Source: Dastarcus helophoroides | Lineage: Eukaryota; Arthropoda; Insecta; Coleoptera; Bothrideridae | Length of the DNA: 64,000 nucleotides | Direction of reading: 5' to 3' | Assembly (NCBI GenBank): GCA_028583605.1 | Contig: CM053326.1 | Span: 911,160-975,159, forward strand | The notes under the pieces: model-generated | Told to the model about the DNA's origin: nothing | The model's database searches: none | Seen by the model: the letters and a program-made list of their open reading frames with translations, nothing else | Shown here: positions 24,270-37,237 of the stretch, in pieces | How positions within the stretch are numbered: position 1 is the first letter of the stretch | Layout of the letters: every line of letters starts with the position of its first letter | Position numbers and translations under genes: made by a program

Positions 24270-24926
24270 TTAAGAAAAACAAATTGCAATTTCCAAATTT
24301 TTTTTGTCAAAATTTTAACTTTAATCCAGAAATTAACAACGAATCATTTTCTAAAAATTTCCCAACAATATTAGTCCCAGAATTTTTAAATTTTTATTAA
24401 CATTTCGATCCAATTTTTGAAAAATAAATTATCTAATTTTACCTTAGATACAAGTCGAAATTTCGAGGATAAGACGAATTTTGGAAACTGACTCGAAAAT
24501 CATGGGACGTTAAATTTAAAAAGAGAAATTTTTAGTGATTTAATTTAATAAAGAAAAAACATTTTTTATCGAAATTTCGAGAAAAATTTAAAATTTCAAA
24601 AGGATAATAAAATTTTTCAAGAGAGACACCAATTTTGCAAGCAAAATGCCGAGTTTTGAGAATAACTTTCTTATTTTCATATCGCTGTTATTTTCAAAAA
24701 CAAAAGAACTTCGTGAAAAAGCCCATTTTGTGGAATCAAAATTTTCAAAAAATCAAATTTAAAATAAAAACCGAATCTTTTAGAAAAACTGGAAAAACTG
24801 TCAAAATTCCCAAAGGTCGAATGTTTCGAAAAAAGCCACAATTTACAAAAAATTTTGAGAAAAAAACAACCATTCTCAAAAAGATTTTTCTCGAAGTATT
24901 TACTTGATTTATTTAAATTCTGACAA
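24270..24926. repeat. AT-rich degenerate repeat
   Basis: GAAATTTCGAG/AAAATTTTG-type DNA with no gene. Confidence 0.6.
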
Positions 24927-25284
24927 TAATTGAAATACAAAACTTGTCCCCTGAAACCAAGATAGATTAAAAAACACAACAAAGATTACTCTAACGCGCT
25001 TCGACAGCCAAGCTATCATCTTCAGAGAGTATCTCTCTGAGAGAGTATCTCTCTGAGAGAGTATCTCTCTGAGAGAGTATCTCTCTGAGAGAGTATCTCC
25101 CTGAGAGAGTATCTCCCTGAGAGAGTATCTCTCTGAGAGAGTATCTCTCTGAGAGAGTATTTTTCTGAAGATGATAGCTTGGCAGTCGAAACGGGTTAAA
25201 GCAACCTCTGTTGTGTTTTTTAATCTTTCTTGGTTTCAGGCGACAAGTTTTCTATTTCAATTTTTGATGATAACCAAGGACCAC
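24927..25284. mobile_element. Palindromic MITE, copy 4, with expanded centre
   Basis: Both arms are present. The centre (25022-25160) is about nine tandem copies of the 16-bp unit GAGAGTATCTCTCTGA, derived from the stem that normally joins the two arms. The left arm on the minus strand reads CTGAAGATGATAGCTTGGCTGTCGAAG-like; the right arm reads CTGAAGATGATAGCTTGGCAGTCGAAA-like. Confidence 0.85.
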
Positions 25285-25737
25285 TCACATTCTAACGTAA
25301 AATTAAATTTTGATAAAGAAGTTGAATTTACAAGGTATATTTTTCTTAAAATTTCTTGAAATATTTTCAATATATTTTTTTATTCTGTCTAATTCAAAGA
25401 AGATAAATGAATTTTAATAAATTCAAAATTTTAATCAAAATCCAATTTTGAGAAAGAAGTCGACATTTTCAGAAACATAAAACATCGTATTTCAAGATAA
25501 AAGTCGAAATTTCAAAAATACGGCAATTTTGAGATTACAACTTGAAATCTCTGGAATCAAATTTATAAAATGGAAATTTCTAGTAGAAGACGACTATAAA
25601 GAAAAATGGTAGAAATTCAAGAAAAGACGATTTTTGCAGGAGACTTCAAAAAGTATAATTTTTAGAATAATATCAACATTTCGAGAAGAAGAAGAATTTC
25701 GAGAAAAAAGACAAAATTCGGAGAAAAAATGCCAAAA
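25285..25737. repeat. AT-rich degenerate repeat
   Basis: Same class as the surrounding DNA; no gene. Confidence 0.6.
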
Positions 25738-25871
25738 GTTGAAATACAGAACTTGCCCCTGAAACCAAGAAAGAATAAAAACACAACAAAGGTTGCTCCA
25801 ACGCTTTTCGACAGCCAAGCTATCATCTTCTCATCTTTAGTATCTCTCTGAAGATGATAGCTTGGCTGTCA
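25738..25871. mobile_element. Palindromic MITE, copy 5 (right arm truncated)
   Basis: The left arm is complete from TTGAAATACAGAACTTG; the centre reads CATCTTTAGTATCTCTCTG; the right arm stops after GATGATAGCTTGGCTGTC, before its GAAA box. Confidence 0.75.
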
Positions 25872-26574
25872 GGAAAAACCATGCCAATTAAGAAAATGGA
25901 AATTTTGAGAAAAAGACGAACTTTGTGAAAAAAAATAAGGTTTTCAGGAACATAAGTAATTGGATTTTGAAAAAAAGTCGTAATTTCGAAACAAGTCGGA
26001 GTCTGAGAAAAGTACCAAACATTCAAGTAAAAAACTAATTTCGATGAAAGAACGAAATATTTTCTGAAAATCGAATTCTAAAAGGTCGCAATTTTGGAAA
26101 TGTTAAGAAATATAACAAGAATTTTAAAAAAGGCAAAATTTCGAGAAAATATCAAAATTAAAAAAAAAACTCCAAAATCGAAAAGAATTGGATTTACTTC
26201 AGGGAAAGTTAAATTTTGAGAAAAAAAGTAAAATTTTGCGAATCAAGTTGAGATTACAAAATAATCTTCGCAAAAAATAATCGAAATTTCAAGAAAAAAG
26301 AGAATTTCCAAAAAAAAAAGTAATTGAATACGAAAATAATGAACTTTTGAGAAAAAACACGAATTTCGTTACAAGTCAAATTTTGAGAACATAGTCAAAT
26401 TGTGGGAATAGAAATTAGCGAAAAACTAAACGAAATTAAAAAAAAAATCAGAAACTTTAAAAAGAATAACAAGTTCCAAAAACAAAATTGAAATCACCCG
26501 TTTTGACGTAAGTCGAATTTTTAAAGTAGACAAATTCTAAATAAAATAATGAATTGTCCAGAAAAAGAGGCATT
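25872..26574. repeat. AT-rich degenerate repeat and left flank of array D
   Basis: No gene. From about 26345 to 26574 it matches 15495-15719 with moderate divergence, ending in the same GAATTGTCCAGAAAAAGAGG before the array. Confidence 0.7.
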
Positions 26575-28890
26575 CTCTCTTCTCTCTTTTCTCTTCTTTC
26601 TTCTCTCTTCTTTCTTCTCTCTTCTCTCTTCTCTCTTCTCTCTTCTCTCTTCTCTCTTCTCTCTTTTATCTTTTCTCTTCTCTATTCTCCCTTCTCCATC
26701 TCTCTTCCCTCTTTCTTTCTTCCTTCTCCAATCTTCGTTTTTTTTCTTACTTCTCCGTTCTTTCTTCTTCTTTTTTGCTTATTTCTTATTTTTTCCTCCT
26801 TCCTTCTTCCTTCTTTCTTTTCCCTTCTCCCTACTTTTTCTTTCTTTTTTTTTTCTTCCCCCTTCTTCCTATTTCCTCCTTTCTTCTTCGTTTTTCTTTT
26901 TCCTTATTCTTTCCTTCCTCTTCCTTCTTCCTTCTTGTTTCCTCCTTTCTTATTCCTTTATCCTTTTTCCTTCTTCCTTCTTCCTTCTTCCTTCTTCCTT
27001 CTTCCTTCTTCCTTCTTCCTTCTTCCTTCTTCCTTCTTCCTTCTTCCTTCTTCCGTTCTTCCTTCTTCCTTCTTCCTTCTTCCTTCTTCCTTCTTCCTTC
27101 TTCCTTCTTCCTTTTTCCTTTTTCCTTTTTCCTTTTCCTTCTTCCTTCTTCCTTCTTCCTTCTTCCTTCTTCTTCTTCCTTCTTCCTTCTTCCTTCTTCC
27201 TTCTTCCTTCTTCCTTCTTCCTTCTTCCTTCTTCCTTCTTCCTTCTTCCTTCTTCCTTCTTCCTTGTTCCTAGTTCCTTGTTCCTTCTTCCTTCTTCCTT
27301 CTTTCTTCTTTCTTCTTTCTTCTTCTTTCTATTCTTTCTTTCTTCTTTCTTCTTCTTTCTTCTTTCTTCTTCTCTTCTTTCTTCTTCTTCTTTCTTCTTC
27401 TCTTCTTTCTTCTTCCTTCTTCCTTCTTCTTCTTCCTTCTTCCTTCTTCCTTCTTCCTTTCTTCCTTCTTCCTTCTTACCTTCTTCCTTTTCCTTTCTTT
27501 TCCTTCTTCCTTTTCTTTTCTCTTTCTTCCTTCTTCCTATTCCTTCTTCTTCTTCCTTTCTTCTTCTTCCTTTTCCTTTCCTTCCTTCTTCCTTTTCCTT
27601 CTTTTTCCTTCTTTCCTTCTTCTTTTTCTTCTTCCTTCTTCTTCTTCCTTCTTCCTTCTTCCTTCTTCCTTCTTCCTTCTTCCTTCTTCCTTCTTCCTTC
27701 TTCTTCTTCCTTCTTCCTTCTTCCTTCTTCCTTCTTCCTTCTTCCTTCTTCCTTCTTCCTTCTTCCTTCTTCCTTCTTCCTTTTCTTCCTTCTTCCTTCT
27801 TCCTTCTTCCTTCTTCCTTTTTCCTTCTTCTTCCTTCCTTTCTTCTTCTTCTTCTTCTCTTCTTCTTTCTTCTTCTTCTTCTTTCTTCTTTCTTTTCTCT
27901 TCTCTTCTTCTTCTTCCTCTTCCTTCTTCTTTCTTCTTTCTTCTTTTTTCTGTCTTCTTTCTTCTTTTTTCTGTCTTCTTTCTTCTTTCTTTCTTCTTTC
28001 TTCTTTCTTCTTTCTTCTTTCTTCTTTCTTCTTCTTTCTTCTTTCTTCTTTCTTCTTTCTCCTTTCTTCTTTTTTCTTTCTTCTTTCTTCTTTCTTCTTT
28101 CTTCTTTCTTCTTTCTTCTTTCTTCTTTTTTCTTCCTTCTTTCTTCTTCCTTCCTCCTTTATCCTTTATCTTTTATCCTTCATCCTTTATCCTTCATCCT
28201 TCATCCTTCATCCTTCATCCTTCATCCTTCATCCTTCATCCTTCATCCTTCATCCTTCATCCTTCATCCTTCATCCTTCATCCTTTATCCTTTATCCTTT
28301 ATCCCTTATCCTTTATCCTTTATCCTTTATCCTTATCCTTTATCCTTTATCCTTTATCCTTTATCCTTTATCCTTCATCCTTCATCCTTCATCCTTCATC
28401 CTTCATCCTTCATCCTTCATCCTTCATCCTTCATCCTTCATCCTTCATCCTTCATCTCTCATTCTTCTTCCTTCTTCCTTCTTCCTTCTTCCTTCTTCCT
28501 TCTTCCTTCTTCCTTCTTCCTTCTTCCTTCTTCCTTCTTCCTTCTTCCTTCTTCCTTCTTCCTTCTTCCTTCTTCCTTCTTCCTTCTTCCTTCTTCCTTC
28601 TTCCTTCTTCCTTCTTCCTTCTGCCTTCTTCCTTCTTCCTTTTTCCTTTTTCCTTTTTACTTTTTCCTTCTTCCTTCGTCCTTCTTTCTCCTTTCTTCTT
28701 CCTTCTTCCTTCTTCCGTCTTCCTTCTTCCTTCTTCCTTCTTTCTTTTTCCTTTTTCCTTCTTCCTTTTTTTCTTCTTTCTTTTTTCCTTCTTCCTTTTT
28801 TTCTTCTTTCTTTTCCATTCTCCCGCCTCATTTCTTTCTTCTCTCTTTACCCTTTTTCTTTTTCTTCTCTCTTCTCCCTTTTCTTTTATC
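26575..28890 (+). repeat. Heptamer pyrimidine array D, 2.3 kb
   Basis: TTCTCTC heptamers (about 26575-26700), then TTCTTCC with TTTCTTC blocks (27300-27410, 27940-28130). A conspicuous pure block of TTCATCC/TTTATCC heptamers follows at about 28155-28455, then TTCTTCC again. The 750- and 791-codon open frames are artefacts of the stop-free heptamers. Confidence 0.95.
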
Positions 28891-31090
28891 TATTCCTAAA
28901 ATTCGACTTCTTTTACAAACATAACTTCGTCAAAATTTCAAATTTTTATTTAAAAATTCGTCGTTTTATTTTCAAATTTCGCCGTTTTTTAATATTTGAT
29001 TCTTCTGAAAATTTCGACTTTTTCTAATTCTGCAAATTTCAACTTGTTTGATAAAATTTGCCTTTTCCTCCAAATCTGGTCGATCTTCTGATAAAAAATA
29101 TATTTTTTGAAAATTTAAAATTTTTATAAAATACAAAAATTACAAAAAACTTTTCTTTGTAAATTTTAACTCTTTTTTTAATCCAAATTTCTGAGCATTT
29201 CCACTTGTAAGTCAAAATTTTGACGTGTACTAAATTTTTTTTTGTGGAACAATATTGAACATTTTCTGACACCACATGGAGGCAAAGTAGGGAGCCTGTC
29301 TTCCTCTGACTCGAGCAGTCCACAGAAAATGAATATTCTTCCAAGTAATTTCGATTTTTTTCGAAATTTCGATTTTTTCCTTAATATTCGTCTTTTTTTT
29401 CTAAATTTTGATATAATTCTTGTGGAAAATTACGAATTTTCGCTACGAATAAACGCTTTTTCTAAGAATTTAGAGCTGCTTCGCAGATTTTAAATCTTCA
29501 TTTCGTCTTTTTCTCGAGGGTTTCAGGACTTTTTTCAAATTTTTGACCTTTTTTCTTGTAATTTGGCTTTCTCTGAAAAATTTTGAATTTTTTGTTCATT
29601 TCGAAGTTTATCCGAAATTTCGCTTTTTTCCAAATTCGGATACAACATTTAGCATTTTCTAAAAATTTTGATCTCTTAGAATTTGATTTTTTTTTATATT
29701 TTTTCTGGTTTCTTAAAGTTTGCTCTTTTCAGGAAATTTTGATTTTTATCTTAATATCCGATATTTGTTATTTCTGGAAATTTCGCCTTTTTCTCATAAA
29801 TTTGTTTTTGTTCTCAATATTTTGACTTTTTTCTCTTAAGAGTCGTTTTCTAAAAATTGGCCTTTTTTTCAAAATTTGTCTTTTTGAAATTTCGATTTTA
29901 TTTTCAAAAGCCTCCTTTTTTGACTTTGATTTCAAAAATCGTTTACATATGGTAACATTTCTGTCATTCTTTCTAAATATTTATTTTTTTAACAAATTAC
30001 GACGAAATGTTAATAAAAAGGCCAAGAAAAATATTTTTAAAGATTTCGAGAAAAAGACTACTTGTGAATACAAAGTCCTTGCTGAATGTTAAATTTTGAG
30101 GACAATATTCTTGGAAATTGGGATTTTTTTCTTCTCAAAATTCGACTTTTTCTAAAAATTGGGTCATTTCACTAAATTAGACTTTTGAAATTTTTGACTT
30201 TTTCAAATTTTGGACCATTTTAGAATTTTTAAAAAGGATTAGGTTTTTATTTTTAATATGAATTACTGGAGATTCCAACTTTTTCAAATCTTTTTTTCGA
30301 AATTCGTCTTTCGAAATTATTAGTTTATTCACAATATTTCAATTTTCTTCATAAAATTGAATTTTCATTTGAAATTTTTAATATTTTCCTGAAAATTTGA
30401 TCTATTTCTTGAATTTGTATGGTATTTTCCAAAAATGGTGAGTCCATTTTTTTAATTCACTGTATTTTCTATTTTTTTTAATTTCTTTGTTTATTGTTTG
30501 TTGCTCCAACTTTATATTATTCTCCAAATTCTGACTTTTATCTCAAAATAATTTCTGCTTGTGAATAGTTCCACCTAAAATTAAATCCTTTCTGAAGATT
30601 TTGACATTTCATAACATTCATTATTTTTTTAAAATGGGATCGAAATTTTATTTGAAAACTAAAAATATAAAAATAATATTTTTAGGAAATTTTGGGAAAA
30701 ATCTTTTTTGTAAATTTCAAGAATATGACATAAAGAGAGTAAAATTTGTGAGAGAAATATTTTTGTAAGTTGCCCCTTAAATGCAACTTGTTCTAAAAAA
30801 TAAGACTTTTTTGAAAAAAAAACTGCCGTTTGGAGATTTCGCCATTTTTGGAAATTTTCATTTTTTCGAAATTTCGACATTTCTTGAAGTTTTCCGAATG
30901 GTTTGTTTCTTAAAGTTTTTCTTTTTTTCGAAATATTGACTTTAATCTGGAAATTCGATATACCCAGTTCGTGTGGTTTTTAAGCGAAAATACACATTAC
31001 TCAGCCGAAAGTTTTATTTGGCTATAAATTTTTCAGAATGATCCTTGCCACCCCCCCTTGAAGGAAATTCTGCTTACGCCCATAAATCTT
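28891..31090. repeat. AT-rich degenerate repeat with duplicated modules
   Basis: The first part (28990-29065, with CTAATTCTGCAAATTTCAAC and TTGATAAAATTTGCC) is nearly identical to 35545-35595, just right of array E. The modules at about 29990-30150 and 30640-31090 are copies of 9370-9520 and 41790-42295. At 30980-31090 a non-AT-rich module (ACACATTACTCAGCC, then TATAAATTTTTCAGAATGAT) matches 42185-42295. No gene. Confidence 0.65.
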
Positions 31091-32261
31091 TCTGCGTAAG
31101 TCAACCTGGGCATTTTAAAAGTCTAACTTGTAGAAAACTTGATATAGCAGAAAATTTACCTTGTTATGTCATTACAAAGCAATTAATTGTTTTGTAAAAT
31201 AATAACTATTTTCATTACAATGCCTTATTACAGAGTGTCAATTAACGTATAAGTTAAAGGAAAGCACGAAATTGGAATTTCAAAATGAAAAGTCAATTTG
31301 TTTCGTCAAAAAGGCTATCTACCACACTCATAAATATTCATAAAGTAAACTCAGTTTTCAAACCTTTCAGATGTCAGTCGGAAATATATTGCGGCTCTAA
31401 ATTAAAAAACGTTTTTCTTTTGGCCGTAACTTATCCTCTTAATTGATTGGGCTTTTAACAAAAAATTGTTTTTAGGGCAACCTTTACTTATAAACGGACC
31501 AAAATTAAGTAAATAAGTTGTTGAATAAAACAGGAAAACCTAAGTTTTATCTGAACAAATCCGAGGACGTAATCGTCTCTAGTAAATGCATATGTTATAC
31601 ATCAAAATGAAGTCCAACAATAGCGATATGAAAAAAACTAAAAAACAATATAAAGATTCTTGTCACCTACCTAATTTTAATAAAACGAGTTTTTGGTAAA
31701 AAAAAATCAACCTAGTCAGCCTTGCACAATTAGGTTTTCTTACTAACTACTACAGTGAACAGTCAATAGACCAAATTAAATCATTTTTACTTATCTTTGA
31801 ATTTGAAATTTCATTCAAATTTTCTTACGTTAGTTATAATTGACAAATAAAATTGTCTATTTTCAGATAAACACACTTTTTTCTACAATCAATACAAATT
31901 TTTATGGAACTGATAACTGTGTTGATAATATCTCAGATAAGAAGCATTCATTCGCAATTCGCAATAAGTCGATGACTAAGACAGTTTATCAGATCAACTC
32001 GGATCGCGCTGTAAAGTTTGATTCCAGCCGCAATTACTGCGTTGCGTGCACCAGTGCTAACTCCGAAAATTTTCATCTAAAAGAAATAATGTAACAGAAA
32101 AATTTAATCTGCTAAATCATTTAAATCAAATATTTTATTTAAAAAATAATATTATCATATGGGTCAGAAAGTCTTGGAATGCAAGAACTTTTTTTTCCAT
32201 AAAACATTTTTTCTCTCAATAACTATTACGATATCGAAAAAACCTGCAGTTTTTGATCATC
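31091..32261. other. Unassigned, apparently single-copy AT-rich DNA
   Basis: Not of the degenerate-repeat type. The 84-codon open frame at 31840-32094 has no recognised domain. Nothing is called. Confidence 0.4.
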
Positions 32262-32349
32262 TATTATCTCTCTGAAGACCATAGCTTGGCTATGGAAGCG
32301 CGTGTTTCTTAATCTTTCTTGGTTTCAGGGGTCAAGATTTGTATTTAAA
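32262..32349 (+). mobile_element. Palindromic MITE, copy 6 (right arm only)
   Basis: From TTATCTCTCTGAAGACCATAG through TTCTTGGTTTCAGGGGTCAAG to GTATTTAAAT. The stem II sequence has changed to CCATAGCTTGGCTATGG, a self-complementary, compensated version of the usual GATAGC...GCTATC stem. Confidence 0.7.
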
Positions 32350-32539
32350 TATGCCACTAACACAAATAAATCCTAAGGGAAAAATTATTAAAGCTCTTCT
32401 GGCATGTTTTGCACTCCATAATTGTTTAAGGCGAGGAATTTCTACATACACATATCTAGCAGCTATTCCGGTAGGTAAGAGAAATAGAGCAACTGCGAAA
32501 ATGTATTTGGGCGAATGCGAGAAACTGTTTCATGTTTAG
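32350..32539 (+). pseudogene. PIF/Harbinger-like transposase C-terminal scrap
   Basis: The frame gives KGKIIKALLACFALHNCLRR. This resembles the conserved end of PIF/Harbinger (DDE_Tnp_4) transposases, typically an IIxACxxLHNxLR helix that follows the last catalytic acidic residue. Only this end is present; it abuts the MITE arm and stops at 32537. The similarity is short, so moderate confidence. Confidence 0.5.
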
Positions 32540-33129
32540 AAAATACAAACCCCAGTTTAATAAACGACGCTAAGTAAAACAGAAATGATTGCTTATGTTA
32601 TTTCAACTGTGTTGGTACGGTGGCAAGATAAATTGATACAACAGGAAAATAAACGTTTAGTCTTATAATTAATGCTGTGATAATTCATTTTCATATCTCT
32701 TCTTTGCAGTAAATCGTCGTAGATGTCTTTGTCATTTCTTCAATGTCTGTTATAAACAAAAATAGCTTAAAATGACGCTTCTGTGACCTGATGCCTTCAG
32801 CAAGGATTCCCAATCCTAATTTTAACTTTTCGATGACGTTTAAAACGAAGAAATTTTCTTTTGTAATATTATCAACATTGCAATGTTATGTGACACTGAA
32901 AGATATACTAATTTGGTCTGTTTAAGTTGGTAGTTTGTAGATTTGGGCTATCCAGATAAAAATAAAATTATATTTACTAAAAAGGAGTTTTCTTCAATCA
33001 TTTATGCTCTGTGAAAACCGGAATTCGGCGCAAAAGGGCTACGAGAGCACAGCAGAAGAAGGAGGAAATTTCTTCAGGACGAAAAACTTCAAACCGGGAA
33101 AGCGGACAAAATTGTGGGAAAAACACAAA
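32540..33129. other. Unassigned DNA before array E
   Basis: No gene recognised. A mixed-composition segment (33020-33120) leads straight into the heptamer array and differs from the left flanks of C and D. Confidence 0.4.
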
Positions 33130-35525
33130 CTCTCTCTTCTTTCTTCTCTCTCCTCTCTCCTCTCTTCTCTCTTCCCTCTTCTGTCTTCTCTCTTCTCTCT
33201 TCTCTCTTCTCTCTTCTCTCTTCTCTCTTCTCTCTTCTCTCTTCTCTCTTCTCTCTTCTCTCTTCTCTCTTCTCTCTTCTCTCTTCTCTCTTCTCTCTTC
33301 TCTCTTCTCTCTCTCTCTTCTCTCTTCTCTCTTCTCTTTCTCTCTTCTCTTCTTCCTCTTCCTCTTCTGTCTCTCTTCTCTCCTTCTCTCTTCTCTCTCT
33401 CTCTTCTCTCTTCTCTCTTCTCTCTTCTCTCTTCTCTCTTCTCTCTTCTCTCTTCTCTCTTCTCTCTTCTCTCTTCTCTCTTCTCTCTTCTCTCTCCTCT
33501 CTTTCTCTTCTCTCTTCTCTTTCTCTCTCTCTCTTCTCTCTTTCTCTCTTCTCTCTGTTTCCTTTTCTCCTTCTCTCTTCTTCCTCTCCTTCTCCTTCTT
33601 GCTCTCTTCTTCCTCTTTCTTTTCTTTCTTTTCTCTTTCTTCTTCTTTTTCCTTTTCTCTCTTCCTCTTTTTTCTTTCTTATTCTTATCTTCTCTTTTTT
33701 TCTTCTTCTTCCTTTTTTTTCTCTTTTCCTTTTTCTTCTTTCCTTTTCCTCTTCCTTCTTCTCTTCTTTCATTTCTTCTTTCTTCTCTTTTTCTTTCTTC
33801 CTTCTTCCTTCTTTTTTTCTTCTTTTCCTTTTCTTCTTTTCTATTCCTTCTTTTTTCCTTCCTTCTTCTCTTCTTCTTTCTTTTCTTCTTCCTTTTCTTC
33901 TTTTTCTTTCTTCTTTTACTTTCTTCCTTCTTCCTTTTCCTTCTTCCTGTTATCTTCTTCTTCTTCTTCTTCTTCCTTCTTCTTCTTCCTTGTTTTCTTT
34001 TTCTTTTTTCTTTTACTTTTTCCTTCTTCCTTTTTCCTTCTTCCTGTTAATCTTCTTTCTTCCTTCTTTCTTCTTCCTTTTTCCTTATTCCTTATTTCTT
34101 CTTCTTTCTTTTTTCTTTCTCCCTTTTTCTTCCTTCTTTTTTTTCTACTTCTTTCTTCCTTCTTTCTTCTTCCTTTTTCCTTATTCCTTATTTCTTCTTC
34201 TTTCTTTTTTCTTTCTCCCTTTTTCTTCCTTCTTTTTTTTCTACTTCTTTCTTACTTCTTCTGTTTTCTTCTTCCTGCTTACTTCTTCCTTCTTCCTTCT
34301 TCCTTCTTCCTTCTTCCTTCTTCCTTCTTCCTTCTTCCTTCTTCCTTCTTCCTTCTCCTTCTTCCTTCTTCCTTCTTCCTTCTTCCTTCTTCCTTCTTCT
34401 TCTTTCTTCTTTCTTCTTTCTTCTTCCTTCTTCCTTCTTCCTTCTTCCTTCTTCCTTCTTCCTTCTTCCTTCTTCCTTCTTCCTTCTTCCTTTCTCCTTC
34501 CTCCTTTCTCCTTTCCTCCTTTTCTTCTCCTTCTTCCTTCTTCCTTCTTCCTTCTTCCTTCTTCCTTCTTCCTTTTCCTTTTTTCCTTCTTCCTTTTTCT
34601 TCTTTTTCTTTCTTCTTCTTTCTTCCTTCTTTCTTCTTCCTTCTTCCTTCTTCCTTCTTCTTCTTCCTTCTTCCTTCTTCTTCTTCCTTCTTCCTTCTTC
34701 CTTTCTTCCTTCTTCCTTCTTCCTTCTTCCTTCTTCTTCTTCCTTCTTCCTTCTTCTTCTTCCTTTCCTTCTTCCTTCTTCCTTCTTCCTTCTTCCTTCT
34801 TCCTTCTTCCTTCTTCTTCTTCCTCTTTCTTCTTTCTTCTTCCTTCTTCCTTCTTCTTCTTTTCTCTTCTTCTTCCTTCTTTCCTTCTTCCTTCTTCCTT
34901 CTTCCTTCTTCCTTCTTCCTTCTTCCTTCTTCTTCTTCTCTTCCTTCTTCTTCTTCCTTCTTCCTTCTTCCTTCTTCCTTCTTCCTTCTTCTCTTCTCTT
35001 CTTCCTTCTTCTTCTTTCTTTCCTTCTTCCTTCTTCTTCTTCCTTCTTCTCTTCTTTTCCTTCTTCCTTTTCCTTCTTCCTTCTTCCTTTCTTCCCTTTT
35101 TCCTTCTTCCTTCTTTTCCTTTCCTTCTTCCTTCTTCCTTCTTCCTTCTTCCTCTTCCTTCTTCCTTCTTCCTCTTCTTTCTTCCTTCTTCCTTCTTCTT
35201 CTTCTTCTTCCTTCTTCCTTCTTCCTTCTTCCTCTTCTTTTCCTTTCCTTCTTCTTCTTCTTCTTCCTTCTTCCTCTTCTTCCTTCTTCCTTCCTTCCTT
35301 TTCTTCCTTCTTCCTTTTCCTTCTTCCTTTTTCCTTTTTCTTCTTTTTCTTTTCTTCTTCTTCTTCCTTCTTCTTGTTCCTTCTTACTATTCTTCTTCTT
35401 TTTTCCTTTCCTCTCTCTTTTCCTTACTTGTTCTGTTTCTTCCTTTTCTCTCCTCTCATTCTCCTTTCGTTCTGCTTCTCTTCCTTTTCATTTTCTTCAT
35501 CCTTCTCCATTCTTCTTTTTTTCTT
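33130..35525 (+). repeat. Heptamer pyrimidine array E, 2.4 kb
   Basis: TTCTCTC heptamers to about 33560, a degenerate zone to about 34260, then TTCTTCC heptamers with frequent indels. A roughly 96-bp stretch containing TTATTCCTTATTTCTTCTTC is duplicated at 34085 and 34181. The long frames (up to 845 codons) are artefacts. Confidence 0.95.
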
Positions 35526-35605
35526 CTAAAAATTTCGACTTTTTCTAATTCTGCAAATTTCAACTTGTTTGATAAAATTTGCCTTTTCCTCCACACTAGC
35601 AGATG
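35526..35605 (+). repeat. Right flank shared with array D
   Basis: The segment from AAAATTTCGACTTTTTC to TTTGCCTTTTCCTCC is almost base-for-base the same as 28997-29073 downstream of array D. The two arrays therefore share their 3' neighbour DNA as well as their core. Confidence 0.8.
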
Positions 35606-37237
35606 TCATCCGATTATGGGGTGAAACACTCACTTAACAGATTTTTTGCACGCAGGCGCGAAGTATCTTCGTCGTGAGGTCCCCCGAGGCGCGGGGCCCG
35701 TAGCATTTGGTAACCCTTGCTACGTGGTTAATCTAACATTGCCAAATTGTACAAAAGAAATACTAGTAAAAAAACAATTTAATCTTCTTCCGAAATTGTA
35801 CTATATCAAGAAACTACTGAAAACTGTCGATCTTTCCCCCAGGACTTTCATGAGTCGTTATCATCAGTAGCTTTTTAACAAGGTTGAATATCGAAGAAAA
35901 AATTTTTTAGAGACTCAGACAAACATAGAAACAACAAAAAGTGGAGTAGAAGTAATCCCCTAAATGAATCAATATCCAGAGATAACATTAATTGTTTACA
36001 CGGTATCCATCTCCGCCTTATCGCAGTTTACAAGAAATAGACTTCTGCAAACAAATTTGCCCTCAAGAAGAAAAATTGAATTCCATTCAAAAGGAGTAAT
36101 CTTTCGGAGAAACTTCATTGTAAGGAGGAATACATATCGAATATCTACCCACAAACCCAAACAATATCTCAAGAGTGGCTTTAGCCTCTAGAATTATTTT
36201 CTTATTTGTTCAATATATGATTCTTTTTTTAGTGACTTGCTACAATTGAAAGATAAATTTGTATTATTTGAGGGAAAGTCAGCCTGCATTTGCATTTATA
36301 CACCCTTGTTATATCCCAAACGTACCTAGTTTATTTCATGTTCCACACGATAACAAATACCATATCTCAGCTCCGACGACTGTCATAGTTTACTCCCAAC
36401 CCCAACTTTTAAAGCACAAATGAATTATTCGGTGAATTTAAACCGAAAAATTCATTTGTGCGGTAAAGTTTGCGATAGTAGATTATCACTCTTCTCTAAA
36501 AACACAGTACTTGTACTTCGTTTAATTTGTATAATGGAAAATTCTAATCAGTTGTTTGCTGCTTTAGTTAAGTTCACGTTTCAATTTATTTAGTTAAAAT
36601 TAACTCGTTTGAGAAATAGAAACTTAAGATGTAACAGATTCAGTCGTTTCCTTCGATGTTTTTTCTTGTTGGAAACGGAAATTTATTCATTGATTCCCTC
36701 CTACGTAAAATGTGAGAAGATATCGGGTAATCAGACGTCACATTCACCTATAGATTTGAACGGAGGCTGAAGTTCTTAAACTCGACATTTTTCATCGAGG
36801 GCTTTATACTTCCACCGGATTTACTGTGTCAAGTCGATGACTGTAAATTTTTGTTTGTCTTATTTCGAACAAAAACGGTCTTATTTCGAACAAAAATGGT
36901 TTATTGTGTGTTACACATGGACTTAGTTATCCCCAAGTAACAGGAGTCCTGAATGTTTGCAAGCAAAAATTCGTATAATATTATTCACAATCTTACTGAA
37001 ATTCTTAGGCCGTACTTCCTGGGGAAGAAATTATATTATCAACAAGGGCCCAACCTGCCTAAAGAAGTTTTCACTTTAAAAATTACGTCAAAAAAGAAAT
37101 CTTCTTTTTCCTCGGGTTAGGCGGGCACCCGAAAATTGGCAACACAAAACGTTTTTTTTTTTTTTTTTTGTTGATTTTTCCAGGCTCTTCCAAGTTTGCT
37201 GCTAGATAACCCCAGGACATTGGGCAGTTTGTTTTTT
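35606..37237. other. Unassigned DNA with a strong hairpin and short direct repeats
   Basis: At 35650-35730 a GC-rich piece (GGTCCCCCGAGGCGCGGGGC) looks like an edge of a non-autonomous DNA transposon. At 36416-36462 CACAAATGAAT...CGGT is followed by ACCG...ATTCATTTGTG, a near-perfect hairpin. At 36867-36902 TCTTATTTCGAACAAAAA is directly repeated. A T-run of about 18 lies near 37150. No gene. Confidence 0.45.

Noticed and set aside
26549..29027. Open frames of 750 and 791 codons in array D
   Set aside because: Heptamer artefact.
33004..35624. Open frames of 348 to 845 codons in array E
   Set aside because: Heptamer artefact, although the first 35 codons lie in non-repetitive DNA with no recognised domain.
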